From contig NZ_JAENRY010000039.1 in NCBI RefSeq assembly GCF_016612545.1, forward strand, positions 23,135-87,134: a stretch of DNA of 64,000 bases. The letters run 5' to 3'. Of the stretch, positions 20,566 to 29,084 are shown in pieces. Within the stretch, counting starts at the first letter, position 1, and each line of letters opens with the position of its first letter. The DNA comes from Streptomyces sp. MBT65. Its GTDB lineage: Bacteria; Actinomycetota; Actinomycetes; Streptomycetales; Streptomycetaceae. The notes beneath the pieces were generated by a model. It did no database searches. It was given only the letters and a program-made list of their open reading frames with translations, and had not been told where the DNA came from. Both the position numbers and the translations under genes were made by a program.

Positions 20566-21792
20566 TTAACCAAGGTCGCGCCCCAGCCGTGCAAGGGGAG
20601 ACAGTGCCATCACCGCCGGGGACAGCATCATGCCCGCCGCGGTCACCAGAAGGCCGGTGCGCAACCCCAACTCCTGGGCGAGGAAGCCGCCGAGCAGGGA
20701 TCCCAGCGGGGACAGCCCCATCCCGACGAACGTGATCGTCGCGGCCGCGCGTCCCTGCAACCCGTGCGGGGTCACGGCCTGCCTGACGGCCATGACCGTG
20801 ACGTTCACCAACTGTCCGCCGATCCCGAAGACGAAGTTGACCACGAGGAGTACGGCCATCGTCGTCGCGGACGATCCGTGCAGCGCCGGCACCCACAGGA
20901 AGACGCCGTCGCCGAGTGCCGCCGCGACGACGAGCACCCTGCCGTAGCCGAAGCGGCCCGGCAGCCGGGCGGCCAGCATCGCGCCGACGAGCGCGCCCGG
21001 ACCGGTCGCCGCGAGCGCCAGGCCCACGGCGGTGCCCGACAGGTGCAGTGCGCGCGGGAGGAAGAGCAGATAGACGGTCGTCGTGGCCGCGAAGAAGAAC
21101 TGGAAAGGGGCGGCGGCGAGGCACACGGTACGCAGTGAGGAGTCGCCGACGACGAACCGTAGCCCCTCATGAATCTGCCGCCACACCCGAGGGGGACGCT
21201 CCGTGCGCACCGGGACGGATTCGCTACGCCGGATCCGGCGGACGGACAGGAACGACAGCGCGAAGAACACCGCACCGGAGGCGACGGCGATCGGCGCCGA
21301 CAACAGGGTCACCAACGCACCACCGAGCGCGGGCCCGCCGATCTGGGCCGCCGACCTACTACCTTCCAACACGCTGTTGGCACGCACGAGTTGATTGTGC
21401 GTCACCAGCCGAACGGCACAGACCTGGTAGGCCATGTCGAAGTACACGGACAGTGCTCCGGAGACGGCGACCACCACGAACAGCGCGGGCAGGCCGAGCC
21501 AGTTGAGCAGGGCGGCCGCCGCGGCGCCGCCCAGGACCAGCGTCCGGCCGAGGTCCGCCAGCACCATCACCGTGCGCGTCCGCCATCTGTCCACCCAGGC
21601 ACCGACGAAGAGCGAGAGCAGCAGCACCGGTGCCTGTCCCGTCGCGCGCAGCGCGCCCAACTCACCGGAACCGATGTCGAGCGTCAGGACGGCGAGGAGC
21701 GGAAGCACCACCAGGCTTGTCTGCTCGCCGAGTTGGGAGACCGTCTGCCCCAGCCAGAGCCGACGGAAGTCGTTGTTCGAAGTGGACGGCAC
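20566..21792 (-). CDS. MFS transporter (enterobactin-exporter/macrolide-efflux-like)
   Basis: A 408-residue membrane protein with about 12 hydrophobic segments, starting at GTG 21792 (GAGGGG 5 bases upstream); longer open sequence upstream is GC-rich and lacks membrane character. The first helix LWLGQTVSQLGEQTSLVVLP and loop GAWVDRWRTRTVMVLADLGR are typical of MFS-3 drug/siderophore efflux proteins. The motif-A equivalent is the conserved D-R-W-R-T-R loop. It heads a two-gene unit with the AfsR-like regulator. Confidence 0.88.
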   Translation of the reverse strand: MPSTSNNDFRRLWLGQTVSQLGEQTSLVVLPLLAVLTLDIGSGELGALRATGQAPVLLLSLFVGAWVDRWRTRTVMVLADLGRTLVLGGAAAAALLNWLGLPALFVVVAVSGALSVYFDMAYQVCAVRLVTHNQLVRANSVLEGSRSAAQIGGPALGGALVTLLSAPIAVASGAVFFALSFLSVRRIRRSESVPVRTERPPRVWRQIHEGLRFVVGDSSLRTVCLAAAPFQFFFAATTTVYLLFLPRALHLSGTAVGLALAATGPGALVGAMLAARLPGRFGYGRVLVVAAALGDGVFLWVPALHGSSATTMAVLLVVNFVFGIGGQLVNVTVMAVRQAVTPHGLQGRAAATITFVGMGLSPLGSLLGGFLAQELGLRTGLLVTAAGMMLSPAVMALSPLARLGRDLG

Positions 21793-22038
21793 AGGGACCC
21801 CTCGAGTCGCCGACAACGAGACCCGCGCCCAGGGTTCGGGCGGGGAAAGGCTCGCTGTGCCGCAGCATCGAGGGCGGCACGCGATGACGGGCCGAACTCG
21901 GCCTACGACGTCAACGCGCGCCCGGACGACCGGGCATCTCTGGGCTCCGACTTCTCGGTGGTGACTGGCGGTTGGGACAGTAGTTCCTGGGTGGCCCGGC
22001 GCGAAAGGCAATTACCGCCCGCCCCCGGAGCGTCTCGC

Positions 22039-22689
22039 TCACCCGGCGCTGAGGAACCGCAGGACAGCCAGCACCCGGCGATGGTCGCTGTCCACCGACG
22101 GCAGGTCGAGTTTCGTGAAGATGCTGTTGATGTGCTTGGCCACGGCGCTGTCGCTGACGACCAGTTGTCGGGCGATGCCGGAGTTCGAGCGGCCCTCGGC
22201 CATCAGGGTCAGTACCTCGCGTTCGCGGGGAGTCAATCGGTCCAGTGGGTCGCTGGCGCGGCGCAGCAGGAGTTGGGCCACGACCTCGGGGTCCAGGACG
22301 GTGCCGCCGGCGGCGACCCGGCCAAGGGCGTCGACGAAATCCTCGACGTCGGCGACGCGTTGCTTCAGCAGATAGCCGACGCCGCCGGTGTTCGTCGTCA
22401 ACAGGTCGGCTGCGTACCGCTCTTCGACATATTGGGAGAGCAGCAGTACCGCGGTCGCCGGCCACTCGCGGCGGATCACCAGCGCCGCCCGCACCCCCTC
22501 GTCGGACTGGGCGGGCGGCATGCGGACGTCCACGACGGCGACGGCGGGGCGGTGTTCGGCGACGGCGGCGAGCAGGGCGTCGGCGTCACCGACTTCGGCG
22601 GCGACCTCGTAGCCCGCCATCTCCACCACTTTGACGAGGCCGATCCTGAGCAGGACCGAGTCCTCGGCGATCACGGCGAGACGGCGCAC
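22039..22689 (-). CDS. NarL/FixJ-type response regulator
   Basis: A 216-residue regulator with an N-terminal receiver domain (phospho-acceptor Asp about 54 in VVDVRMPP, conserved Lys in YLLKQRV) and a C-terminal LuxR-type HTH (LTPREREVLTLMAEGRSNSGIARQ split by the turn at about 165-190). GTG at 22689 is chosen because it keeps the first beta strand (VRRLAVIAEDS); a GTG at 22674 giving a 4-base overlap with the kinase stop is the alternative. It is the partner of the kinase gene just upstream. Confidence 0.9.
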   Translation of the reverse strand: MRRLAVIAEDSVLLRIGLVKVVEMAGYEVAAEVGDADALLAAVAEHRPAVAVVDVRMPPAQSDEGVRAALVIRREWPATAVLLLSQYVEERYAADLLTTNTGGVGYLLKQRVADVEDFVDALGRVAAGGTVLDPEVVAQLLLRRASDPLDRLTPREREVLTLMAEGRSNSGIARQLVVSDSAVAKHINSIFTKLDLPSVDSDHRRVLAVLRFLSAG

Positions 22690-23933
22690 GGCAACTCCAC
22701 GCTGATGACGGTCGGGCCTCCGGCGGGGCTGCTGATCGTGAGCGCGCCGTCGACGGAGGCTGCCCGGCGGGCGAGTCCGGCCAGGCCGGAGCCGTGCGCG
22801 GGGTCGGCGCCGCCGGGGCCGTCGTCCGCGACGGCGACCCGCAGCGTACCGTCGTGGATCTCGACGGTGACGTCCGCCCGGGAGGCCCCGGGGGCGTGCT
22901 TGGTGATGTTGGCCAGCGCCTCGGAGACGGTGAAGTAGGCGACCGCCTCGACGGTCGGGGCGAGCCGCCGGGGTACGTCGACGCGCAACCGCACGGGCAG
23001 CGGGCCGCGCGCGGCGATGCCGGACAGGGCCGCGTCCAGTCCCCGGTCGTCCAGGACGGCCGGGTGCAGGCCTCGTACCAGGTTGTTGAGTTCGTCGATC
23101 GCCTCCTTCGCCTCCCGGTGGGCCTGGTCGATGACCTGTCTGGCCTCGTCGGGCAGGTCGGTGAGTGTGGCCCTGGCGATGCCGAGGTTCACGGCGAGGG
23201 AGACCAGGCGTTGTTGTGCCCCGTCGTGCAAGTCCCTTTCTATGCGCCTGCGTTCGGCGTCGGCGGCGTCCACCGCTGCGGCGCGGCTCTCGGTGAGGTC
23301 CTCGACCCTGCGCGTCAACTGTTCGGCGCGGCTCGGGCCGAGCAGGGCCAGGGCGGCCCGGGTGTCGAGGCGGACCACGACGAAGGTGAGCCACACGGCG
23401 AGCAGCAGCGCGGCGAGGCCGGACGCGTCGATGTACACGGCCTCCGTGGAGGTCCGCAGGAACTTCGGCCACTGCTCCGGGGGGACACCCCACATCCACA
23501 CCAGGGCGGTCCCGGCGAACGCGCCCCAGGCCCACAGCACGACGGTGACGACCGTCCCGCACGACACCAACGGTCCCAGCAGCAGGTGGTAGGAGACCTG
23601 CCGCCAAGTCCCGCCGGACCGGAGCCAGTTCATGGCGCCCCGGAGCGTGGGCCTGCGCCGCTCGGCGGGGAGCAGCGGTATGTCGACGCCGGCGAGTGCC
23701 GCGAACCTGCGGCGTTGGACGGCGGTCAGTGCTCCGGTGACGTAGATGACCAGCAACAGCGGTCCACAGACGGTCAGTTGGACCTCCGGCACAGCGCGCG
23801 GGTCAGGGAAGAACAACCACGGTTCCACGAGCAGCAGCAGGGGAAGCAACTGCAGCAGTACGCCGGCGAGGTTGAAGACCGTCGCACGTCCCAGGCGTGC
23901 GAACGGGCCGCGCAGCGCGGCGAGAAGGGCCAT
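22671..23933 (-). CDS. Two-component sensor histidine kinase (HPK7 type)
   Basis: A 420-residue membrane kinase. Four or so hydrophobic segments (about 20-40, 50-65, 120-145, 170-190) form the sensor part. The DHp helix carries the phospho-acceptor His (about 235) in RIERDLHDGAQQRL, and the HATPase domain has SEALANITKHA (N box) and DDGPGGADPAHGSGLAGL (G box). This is the NarX/DesK-like family that pairs with NarL-type regulators. Start chosen at ATG 23933, where membrane-like sequence begins; upstream codons lack coding character. Gene overlaps the regulator gene by 19 bases. Confidence 0.9.
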   Translation of the reverse strand: MALLAALRGPFARLGRATVFNLAGVLLQLLPLLLLVEPWLFFPDPRAVPEVQLTVCGPLLLVIYVTGALTAVQRRRFAALAGVDIPLLPAERRRPTLRGAMNWLRSGGTWRQVSYHLLLGPLVSCGTVVTVVLWAWGAFAGTALVWMWGVPPEQWPKFLRTSTEAVYIDASGLAALLLAVWLTFVVVRLDTRAALALLGPSRAEQLTRRVEDLTESRAAAVDAADAERRRIERDLHDGAQQRLVSLAVNLGIARATLTDLPDEARQVIDQAHREAKEAIDELNNLVRGLHPAVLDDRGLDAALSGIAARGPLPVRLRVDVPRRLAPTVEAVAYFTVSEALANITKHAPGASRADVTVEIHDGTLRVAVADDGPGGADPAHGSGLAGLARRAASVDGALTISSPAGGPTVISVELPCAVSP

Positions 23934-24066
23934 GCGCCCACCGTAGAACCCGGGTGGACCGGCGGACCATGCGGCTGGCTCCAGGTTCGGGCTGTACCCA
24001 GCACCACCCCCAAGTCGGAAATCCGCGTTACTGACCCCAACACCCGTCCTGACCAGGCTTGTTCGC

Positions 24067-24447
24067 GTGGAGACGACAACGTGTTGGAAGTGGTCCGCCC
24101 GTGTGCTCACCGCCTCGGGACTGGCCCTGATCCCCTGGATCTTCGTGTTGGCGTGGGCGGCGGGCGCCTGTCCCGTGGCGTGGATCGGCCTGGACACGAT
24201 GGAGGCGATGGGCCTGGTCGGTACGGGCCTCTTACTGGCCCGCTGCGACCCGCGGCGGGTCGCGGTGGCCCCGGCCACGGCTGTCCTGCTGACGGTCGAC
24301 GCCTGGTTCGACGTACTGACCGCCGGTCCCGGAGTGCTGGTGGCGCTGCTGATGGCCGCCTGTCTCGAACTGCCGCTGGCCGCGCTGTGCACGGCGGTGG
24401 CTTGGAAGGCCCTGCGGGCGCTGCCAGTGGCGCCCGGCAGCCACTGA
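24067..24447 (+). CDS. Small integral membrane protein, function unknown
   Basis: A 126-residue hydrophobic protein starting at GTG 24067. Four likely transmembrane segments: about 12-32 (LTASGLALIPWIFVLAWAAG), 40-58, 66-85 and 90-118. It is divergent from the two-component system (133 bases) and upstream of the MarR operon in the same orientation. I do not recognise a family; small four-helix proteins like this are common in Streptomyces. Coding character (G/C third positions) supports that it is real. Confidence 0.65.
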   Translation: METTTCWKWSARVLTASGLALIPWIFVLAWAAGACPVAWIGLDTMEAMGLVGTGLLLARCDPRRVAVAPATAVLLTVDAWFDVLTAGPGVLVALLMAACLELPLAALCTAVAWKALRALPVAPGSH

Positions 24448-24470
24448 CGGAACCAGCCAGCCAGGCAATG

Positions 24471-24502
24471 TACTAAGGCAGATTTATAAAGTAGCCTTAG
24501 TA
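24471..24502 (+). promoter_or_regulatory. Inverted-repeat operator directly before the MarR start
   Basis: TACTAAGGC (24471-24479) and GCCTTAGTA (24494-24502) form a perfect 9-bp inverted repeat around an AT-rich 14-base spacer containing TTATAAA. The MarR ATG follows one base later at 24504 with no Shine-Dalgarno, suggesting a leaderless transcript whose promoter lies within the repeat. Autorepression by the MarR protein is the natural inference. Confidence 0.65.
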
Positions 24503-24503
24503 T

Positions 24504-24944
24504 ATGAACGACGACCTGGATCCGAACGCGGTCGCCTCCGCCCTGCTGGCGAGCATCGGCGTACTCGTGCGACGCGCCCGCCAAGTGCCGGTCGAGGGCG
24601 GGCTCACGATGCCCGAGCGGGCCGCCCTGGCGCAGTTGGACCGCGCGGGCCCCACGACCTCCTCGGCGCTGGCCCGCGAGGCGCAGATCACCGCGCAGGC
24701 CATGGGCGCGACGCTCGGGTCACTGCGGACCCGTGGCCTGATCGAGAGTCGCCCGGACCCGGACGACGGCCGCCGCGTGGTGCTGACCGTGACCGACGCG
24801 GGCCGCCAGGCGCTGCGGAACAAGCGCAACGCGCGGGCCGAACTCCTCGGCCGCGCCATGACCAGCGGGGCGTTCACCCAGGCGGAGCTGGAGCAACTCG
24901 CCGCGACCGCCCCCCTGTTGGAGCGGCTGGCTCAGCACATCTGA
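24504..24944 (+). CDS. MarR-family transcriptional regulator
   Basis: A 146-residue winged-helix regulator. The HTH (TTSSALAREAQITAQAMGAT) and the wing RGLIESRPDPDDGRRVVLTVTDAG, with the conserved D-x-R of the beta wing, are clear. It heads an operon with a DHA2 drug exporter 29 bases downstream, an isochorismatase-like gene and a PEBP gene. MarR proteins in this arrangement repress the exporter and dissociate on binding small aromatic or toxic ligands. The start has no ribosome binding site, so translation is probably leaderless. Confidence 0.9.
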   Translation: MNDDLDPNAVASALLASIGVLVRRARQVPVEGGLTMPERAALAQLDRAGPTTSSALAREAQITAQAMGATLGSLRTRGLIESRPDPDDGRRVVLTVTDAGRQALRNKRNARAELLGRAMTSGAFTQAELEQLAATAPLLERLAQHI

Positions 24945-24973
24945 CGGCGACGGAGCCACAAGGAAGCAGACCG

Positions 24974-26722
24974 ATGAAAGACACCGCCAAGCCGCGCCGC
25001 CCGGTCTCCGACGACCGCTACAAGTGGACCGCGCTGACGAACACGACCGCCGCCGTCTTCATGTCCGCACTGGACGGCTCCATCGTGCTGATCGCCCTCC
25101 CGGCCATCTTCCGGGGCGTCCACCTGGACCCGCTCTCCCCGGGCAACATCGCCTATCTGCTCTGGATGATCATGGGATACCGGCTGATCCAGGCCGTCCT
25201 CGTGGTCACGGTGGGCCGCCTGGGCGACATGTACGGCCGGGTCCGGATCTACAACTCCGGGTTCGCGGTCTTCACCTTCGCCTCGATCCTGCTGTCCTTC
25301 GATCCCTTCGACGGCGGCCACGGCGCGATGTGGCTGATCGGCTGGCGGGTGCTGCAGGCCGTCGGCGGCTCGATGCTGACCGCGAACTCCGCCGCGATCC
25401 TGACCGACGCCTTCCCCGAGGAACAACGCGGCTTCGCCCTCGGCATCAACCAAGTCGCCGCCCTGGCCGGGATGTTCATCGGCCTGGTCGCCGGCGGCCT
25501 GCTCTCGGCCTGGGACTGGCGCGCGGTGTTCTGGGTGAACGTGCCCATCGGCGTGTTCTTCACCGTGTGGGCCTACCGCACCCTGCGCGAGACCACCAGG
25601 CACGACGGCGGCCGCGTCGACTGGTGGGGCAACATCACCTTCGCGGTCGGCCTCAGCGCCACCCTGATCGCCATCACCTTCGGCCTCCAGCCCTACGGCG
25701 GCCACACCATGGGCTGGACCAACCCGCTGGTCGACGTGCTGATCGCCGGCGGACTGCTCCTCCTGGCGGCGTTCGTCGTCATCGAGAACCGGGTCTCCGC
25801 GCCGATGATCCAGCTGAGCCTCTTCCGCCAACGGGCCTTCACCTTCGGCAACTTGGCGAGCCTGGCCATCTCGGTCGGCCGGGGCGGGATGCAGTTCGTG
25901 CTGATCATCTGGCTGCAGGGCATCTGGCTCCCGCTGCACGGCTACGACTACAGCGACACTCCCCTGTGGGCTGGCATCTTCATGCTGCCGCTGACCGCGG
26001 GCTTCCTCGCCGCGGGCCCGGTGTCGGGCTATCTGTCCGACCGGCTCGGTTCCCGGGGGCTGGCCACCGGCGGCGCGCTGCTGTTCGGCTCCACCTTCCT
26101 GGGGCTCATGTGCCTGCCGATCGACTTCAGTTACTGGATCTTCGCGGTGCTGATCGCGCTCAACGGCATCGCCAGCGGGATGTTCGGCGCCCCCAACTCC
26201 TCCTCGATCATGGGCAGTGTGCCCGCCCGGCTGCGCGGGGTCGCCTCCGGCATGCGCGCCACCTTCCAGAACTCCGGGACCGCCGTCTCCATCGGTGTGT
26301 TCTTCTCCCTCATGATCGCCGGGCTGGCCAAGAGCCTCCCGCACACGCTCACCACCGGACTGCAACAGCAGGGCGTACCGGCCCACTTGGCCGCTCAGGT
26401 CGGCGGGCTGCCCCCGGTCTCGTCCCTGTTCGCAGCGCAGTTGGGCGTCAACCCGATCCAGCATCTGCTCCAGCCCAGCGGCGTCCTGAACCATCTGACG
26501 GCGACGCAGCAACACACCCTGACCGGCAGCGAGTTCTTCCCGACCCTGATATCCGGGCCGTTCCACTCCGGCCTGGTCATCGTGTTCGCCTTCGGCGCCA
26601 CCCTCGCCTTCCTCGCCGCGCTCGCCTCCCTGCTGCGCGGCACCGGCACCGGCCCCACGGCCAGGACTCCGGGACCGCGCAGGACCGCCACCGGCGACGC
26701 CCTGGCACGACCGGACAGATAA
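24974..26722 (+). CDS. MFS drug exporter, DHA2/EmrB-QacA family
   Basis: A 582-residue membrane protein with about 14 predicted transmembrane segments, the DHA2 number. Motif-C region NTTAAVFMSALDGSIVLIAL opens helix 1; motif A is GRLGDMYGRVRIY; a late SGYLSDRLGSRG repeats the motif-A pattern. A periplasm-facing insertion between about 455 and 525 (LTTGLQQQGVPAHLAAQVGG) is typical for EmrB-like members. ATG is preceded by AAGGAAG. It is the probable main target of the MarR repressor and would export drugs or a toxic metabolite using the proton gradient. Confidence 0.92.
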   Translation: MKDTAKPRRPVSDDRYKWTALTNTTAAVFMSALDGSIVLIALPAIFRGVHLDPLSPGNIAYLLWMIMGYRLIQAVLVVTVGRLGDMYGRVRIYNSGFAVFTFASILLSFDPFDGGHGAMWLIGWRVLQAVGGSMLTANSAAILTDAFPEEQRGFALGINQVAALAGMFIGLVAGGLLSAWDWRAVFWVNVPIGVFFTVWAYRTLRETTRHDGGRVDWWGNITFAVGLSATLIAITFGLQPYGGHTMGWTNPLVDVLIAGGLLLLAAFVVIENRVSAPMIQLSLFRQRAFTFGNLASLAISVGRGGMQFVLIIWLQGIWLPLHGYDYSDTPLWAGIFMLPLTAGFLAAGPVSGYLSDRLGSRGLATGGALLFGSTFLGLMCLPIDFSYWIFAVLIALNGIASGMFGAPNSSSIMGSVPARLRGVASGMRATFQNSGTAVSIGVFFSLMIAGLAKSLPHTLTTGLQQQGVPAHLAAQVGGLPPVSSLFAAQLGVNPIQHLLQPSGVLNHLTATQQHTLTGSEFFPTLISGPFHSGLVIVFAFGATLAFLAALASLLRGTGTGPTARTPGPRRTATGDALARPDR

Positions 26723-26762
26723 CCCCCTCCACCCACGGACACCGAAGAAGCGAGCAACCCCC

Positions 26763-27332
26763 ATGCCACTCACAACGATCGACCCCGCGTCCGCGCTCGT
26801 CGTGGTCGACCTGCAGAAGGGCATCGTCTCGGCCCTCGCCGACGATCCCGCCATCACCACCGCCGTCAAGCAAGCGACCCACCTGGCCGCCGAGTTCCGG
26901 CGGCACGGCCTTCCCGTGGTCCTGGTCAATGTCACCGGACGCGCGTCGGGACGTACCGACATCGGACGGGCCGTCAACACCACTGCCCCGCCCAGCGGTT
27001 GGGCCGACCTCGTCGACGAACTCGACGTACGGCCGACCGACCATCTGATCACCAAGCGGCGGCGCAGCGCGTTCCACGACACCGGACTCGACACGCTCCT
27101 GCGGGACTTGGGCGTCGCGCAGGTCGTGCTCTGCGGTGTCGCGACCGGTTCGGGTGTCGAGTCGACGGCGCGCTCCGCGTCGGACCACGGCTATCACGTC
27201 GTCCTGGTGACCGATGCCATGGGCGATCCCGATCCCGAGATCCATCGGCACAGTGTCGAGCGCGTCTTCCCCAAGCTCGGCGAGACCGCGACCACCGCCG
27301 AGGTCGTCGACATGGTGGAGGCGACGCGATGA
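26763..27332 (+). CDS. Isochorismatase-family hydrolase lacking the nucleophilic cysteine
   Basis: A 189-residue protein of the isochorismatase/cysteine-hydrolase fold. Catalytic Asp16 in VVVDLQKGI and Lys in LITKRRRSAF are present, but in the VLCGVATGSGVESTAR motif the usual nucleophilic Cys before V-E-S-T is Gly. Among relatives, true isochorismatases (PhzD/EntB type) also have no Cys here and hydrolyse a vinyl ether, whereas nicotinamidases and N-carbamoyl hydrolases need it. So amidase activity is unlikely. It sits 40 bases after the exporter gene and overlaps the PEBP gene by 4 bases, pointing to one resistance or detoxification operon. Confidence 0.85.
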   Translation: MPLTTIDPASALVVVDLQKGIVSALADDPAITTAVKQATHLAAEFRRHGLPVVLVNVTGRASGRTDIGRAVNTTAPPSGWADLVDELDVRPTDHLITKRRRSAFHDTGLDTLLRDLGVAQVVLCGVATGSGVESTARSASDHGYHVVLVTDAMGDPDPEIHRHSVERVFPKLGETATTAEVVDMVEATR

Positions 27333-27901
27333 CCCTGCTCGGCCGACTCCTGAAGAACCGTCGAGCGGGCGAGACCCACGCGGCGTGGAACCTGCCCGAC
27401 TTGCTGGGACCCGAACAACTGACCCTCACCAGCCGGGACTTCGGCGACGGCGAGGCCATGTCGCTGAAGCACTGCGCGAAGACGATCGGCGGCACGGACG
27501 TGTCGCCGCACCTGGCCTGGACAGCGCTCCCGCCCGGCACCGCCCAACTCCTCCTGGTCGTGGAGGACATGGATGTGCCGATGGCCAAGCCCGCCGTGCA
27601 CTGCCTCGCCCTGATCGACCCGACGACCGACCACCTGGAGCCCGGCGCACTGGCCGCACGGAACTCCGGCCCCGGGGTGCGGATCCTCCGCTCCACCATC
27701 GGACGGGGCTATCACGGTCCCGCACCCGTCAAAGGCCACGGGCCGCACCGCTACGTGTTCCAACTCTTCGCCCTCGCGGCCGCCGTGGACAGCGCTCCCG
27801 GCACGGCGCAGGTGGAGCGGGCCCGCCCTCGCGCCCTCCTGGCCACCGTCACCGGACCCGTCCTCGGTCGCGGCCGGCTGACCGGCATCTACGAACGCTG
27901 A
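27329..27901 (+). CDS. YbhB/YbcL-family Raf-kinase-inhibitor-like (PEBP) protein
   Basis: A 190-residue PEBP-fold protein starting at ATG 27329, inside the stop of the preceding gene. Conserved ligand-site motifs include CAKTIGGTDVSPHLAW, VEDMDVPMAKPAVHCL and the GPAPVKGHGPHRYVFQLFAL block with the anion-binding histidines. Bacterial members are cytoplasmic and of ill-defined role. As last gene of the MarR operon its job may be linked to the exporter's substrate, but nothing in the sequence proves that. Confidence 0.9.
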   Translation: MTLLGRLLKNRRAGETHAAWNLPDLLGPEQLTLTSRDFGDGEAMSLKHCAKTIGGTDVSPHLAWTALPPGTAQLLLVVEDMDVPMAKPAVHCLALIDPTTDHLEPGALAARNSGPGVRILRSTIGRGYHGPAPVKGHGPHRYVFQLFALAAAVDSAPGTAQVERARPRALLATVTGPVLGRGRLTGIYER

Positions 27902-27929
27902 CCCCAACGCCCTTTGACCTGCGCCCAGT

Positions 27930-28976
27930 TCAGTCGACCACCGGTACGGACGGCGCCCCCGGCGGCAGGTTGAACGGTGTGACCACCTGGATCGCCGAGG
28001 GCAGCGACGGGCCGTCGTCGGGCAGTGCCTTGTGGGCGCGCATGACGATCTGGCAGGCGCGGCGCATGTCCTGGCGCAGGTCGTGGTGGAGGACCGCGGA
28101 CAGCCGGCGCTCGCGCAGCAGCCGGGTGTTGTCGTGGTCCAGGTCATGGGCGATGAACACCGCGCACTCGCGGCCCAGCGCGTCGAAGGCGTCGAGGGTG
28201 GCGACGTTGCCGCCGCCCGCCGAGTACACGGCGACGATGTCCTCGTCCCGTTTCACTGCCTCCAGGACGAGTTCGTGCTGGGTGGCGTCCAGGCCGTCGC
28301 TGTCGGTGACCTCGACCAGGGACCGCCGGGGGTCGGCGAGGCGCATCGCGCTGCGGAAGCCCATCTCGCGCTCCTCCTCGCCCCGGAACGAGCCCCGGCT
28401 GATGGTGGTGAGCACATTGCCGGGCCGCTTGCCCAGCCACTGTCCGAGGAGGTAGGCGGCGGTGGCGCCGGCCGCGCGGTTGTCGATGCCGACATAGGCC
28501 AGCCGTGCGCTGTGCGGCAGGTCGGTCACCAGGGTGACGACGGGGATGCCGGCCGCGACCAGCCGCCCGACGGCGGCGGCGATCTCCGGCTCGTCGGGGG
28601 CCTTGAGGATCACGCCCTGTGTGCCGCGCTTCGCGATCCCGTCCAGCGTCGCGGTCAGTTCGGCGGGCGGGCAGGTCTCCCGGAAGTGGAAGCGCGAACG
28701 CACCAACGCGGGGTGCAGGGAGGGCAGTTCGGCTTCGAGTGCGTCCCGTACGGCGGTGGAGAACCGCTCCGGGGTCTGCATCACGATGTCGATCATGAAG
28801 GTACGGCCGCCGAGCCGCACCTGGCTCTGCTGGCGGTCCAGGTCCTTGATGGCTTCCTGGACCTCTCTGATGGTGCTCTGCGTGACGTTGCCCCGCTGAT
28901 TGAGGACACGGTCGACGGTGGCCGTGCTCAGCCCGGCCTGGCGGGCAATCTCCCGGATCGGGTACGGGTGTCGCAT
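27930..28976 (-). CDS. LacI-family transcriptional regulator
   Basis: A 348-residue repressor. The N-terminal HTH reads IREIARQAGLSTATVDRVLNQRG, the LacI pattern with Asp-Arg replacing the usual Ser-Arg at the recognition helix (ATVDRVLN). The rest is a periplasmic-binding-protein-like ligand domain of the ribose-binding subclass (TFMIDIVMQTPERF, YVGIDNRAAG, AVYSAGGGNVA). ATG 28976 is preceded by GGGGGAT. It is divergent from the dioxygenase gene, and both promoters of the neighbouring catabolic genes share an AATGATGGGTT motif, so it is the best candidate for their controller. Confidence 0.9.
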   Translation of the reverse strand: MRHPYPIREIARQAGLSTATVDRVLNQRGNVTQSTIREVQEAIKDLDRQQSQVRLGGRTFMIDIVMQTPERFSTAVRDALEAELPSLHPALVRSRFHFRETCPPAELTATLDGIAKRGTQGVILKAPDEPEIAAAVGRLVAAGIPVVTLVTDLPHSARLAYVGIDNRAAGATAAYLLGQWLGKRPGNVLTTISRGSFRGEEEREMGFRSAMRLADPRRSLVEVTDSDGLDATQHELVLEAVKRDEDIVAVYSAGGGNVATLDAFDALGRECAVFIAHDLDHDNTRLLRERRLSAVLHHDLRQDMRRACQIVMRAHKALPDDGPSLPSAIQVVTPFNLPPGAPSVPVVD

Positions 28977-29026
28977 GTCTGATCCCCCAGACCGATGATG
29001 CGGTTTTGATGTAGTGAGGGGCATTG

Positions 29027-29037
29027 AATGATGGGTT
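29027..29037 (+). promoter_or_regulatory. Shared promoter motif AATGATGGGTT, copy 1
   Basis: This 11-mer lies 47 bases upstream of the dioxygenase start and recurs inverted at 32847-32857 upstream of the isomerase operon. A short TTGA-gtta-TCAA inverted repeat follows at 29037-29048. Likely binding site for the adjacent LacI protein or another shared regulator; inference. Confidence 0.4.
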
Positions 29038-29084
29038 TGAGTTATCAAGACTGTCAGAAACGCACGGACAGTGAAAGGACCCGG

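Noticed and set aside
24471..24502. Considered as a terminator for the small membrane protein gene
   Set aside because: The stem contains the region immediately before the MarR start, has an AT-rich promoter-like spacer and no T run, so an operator is the better reading.
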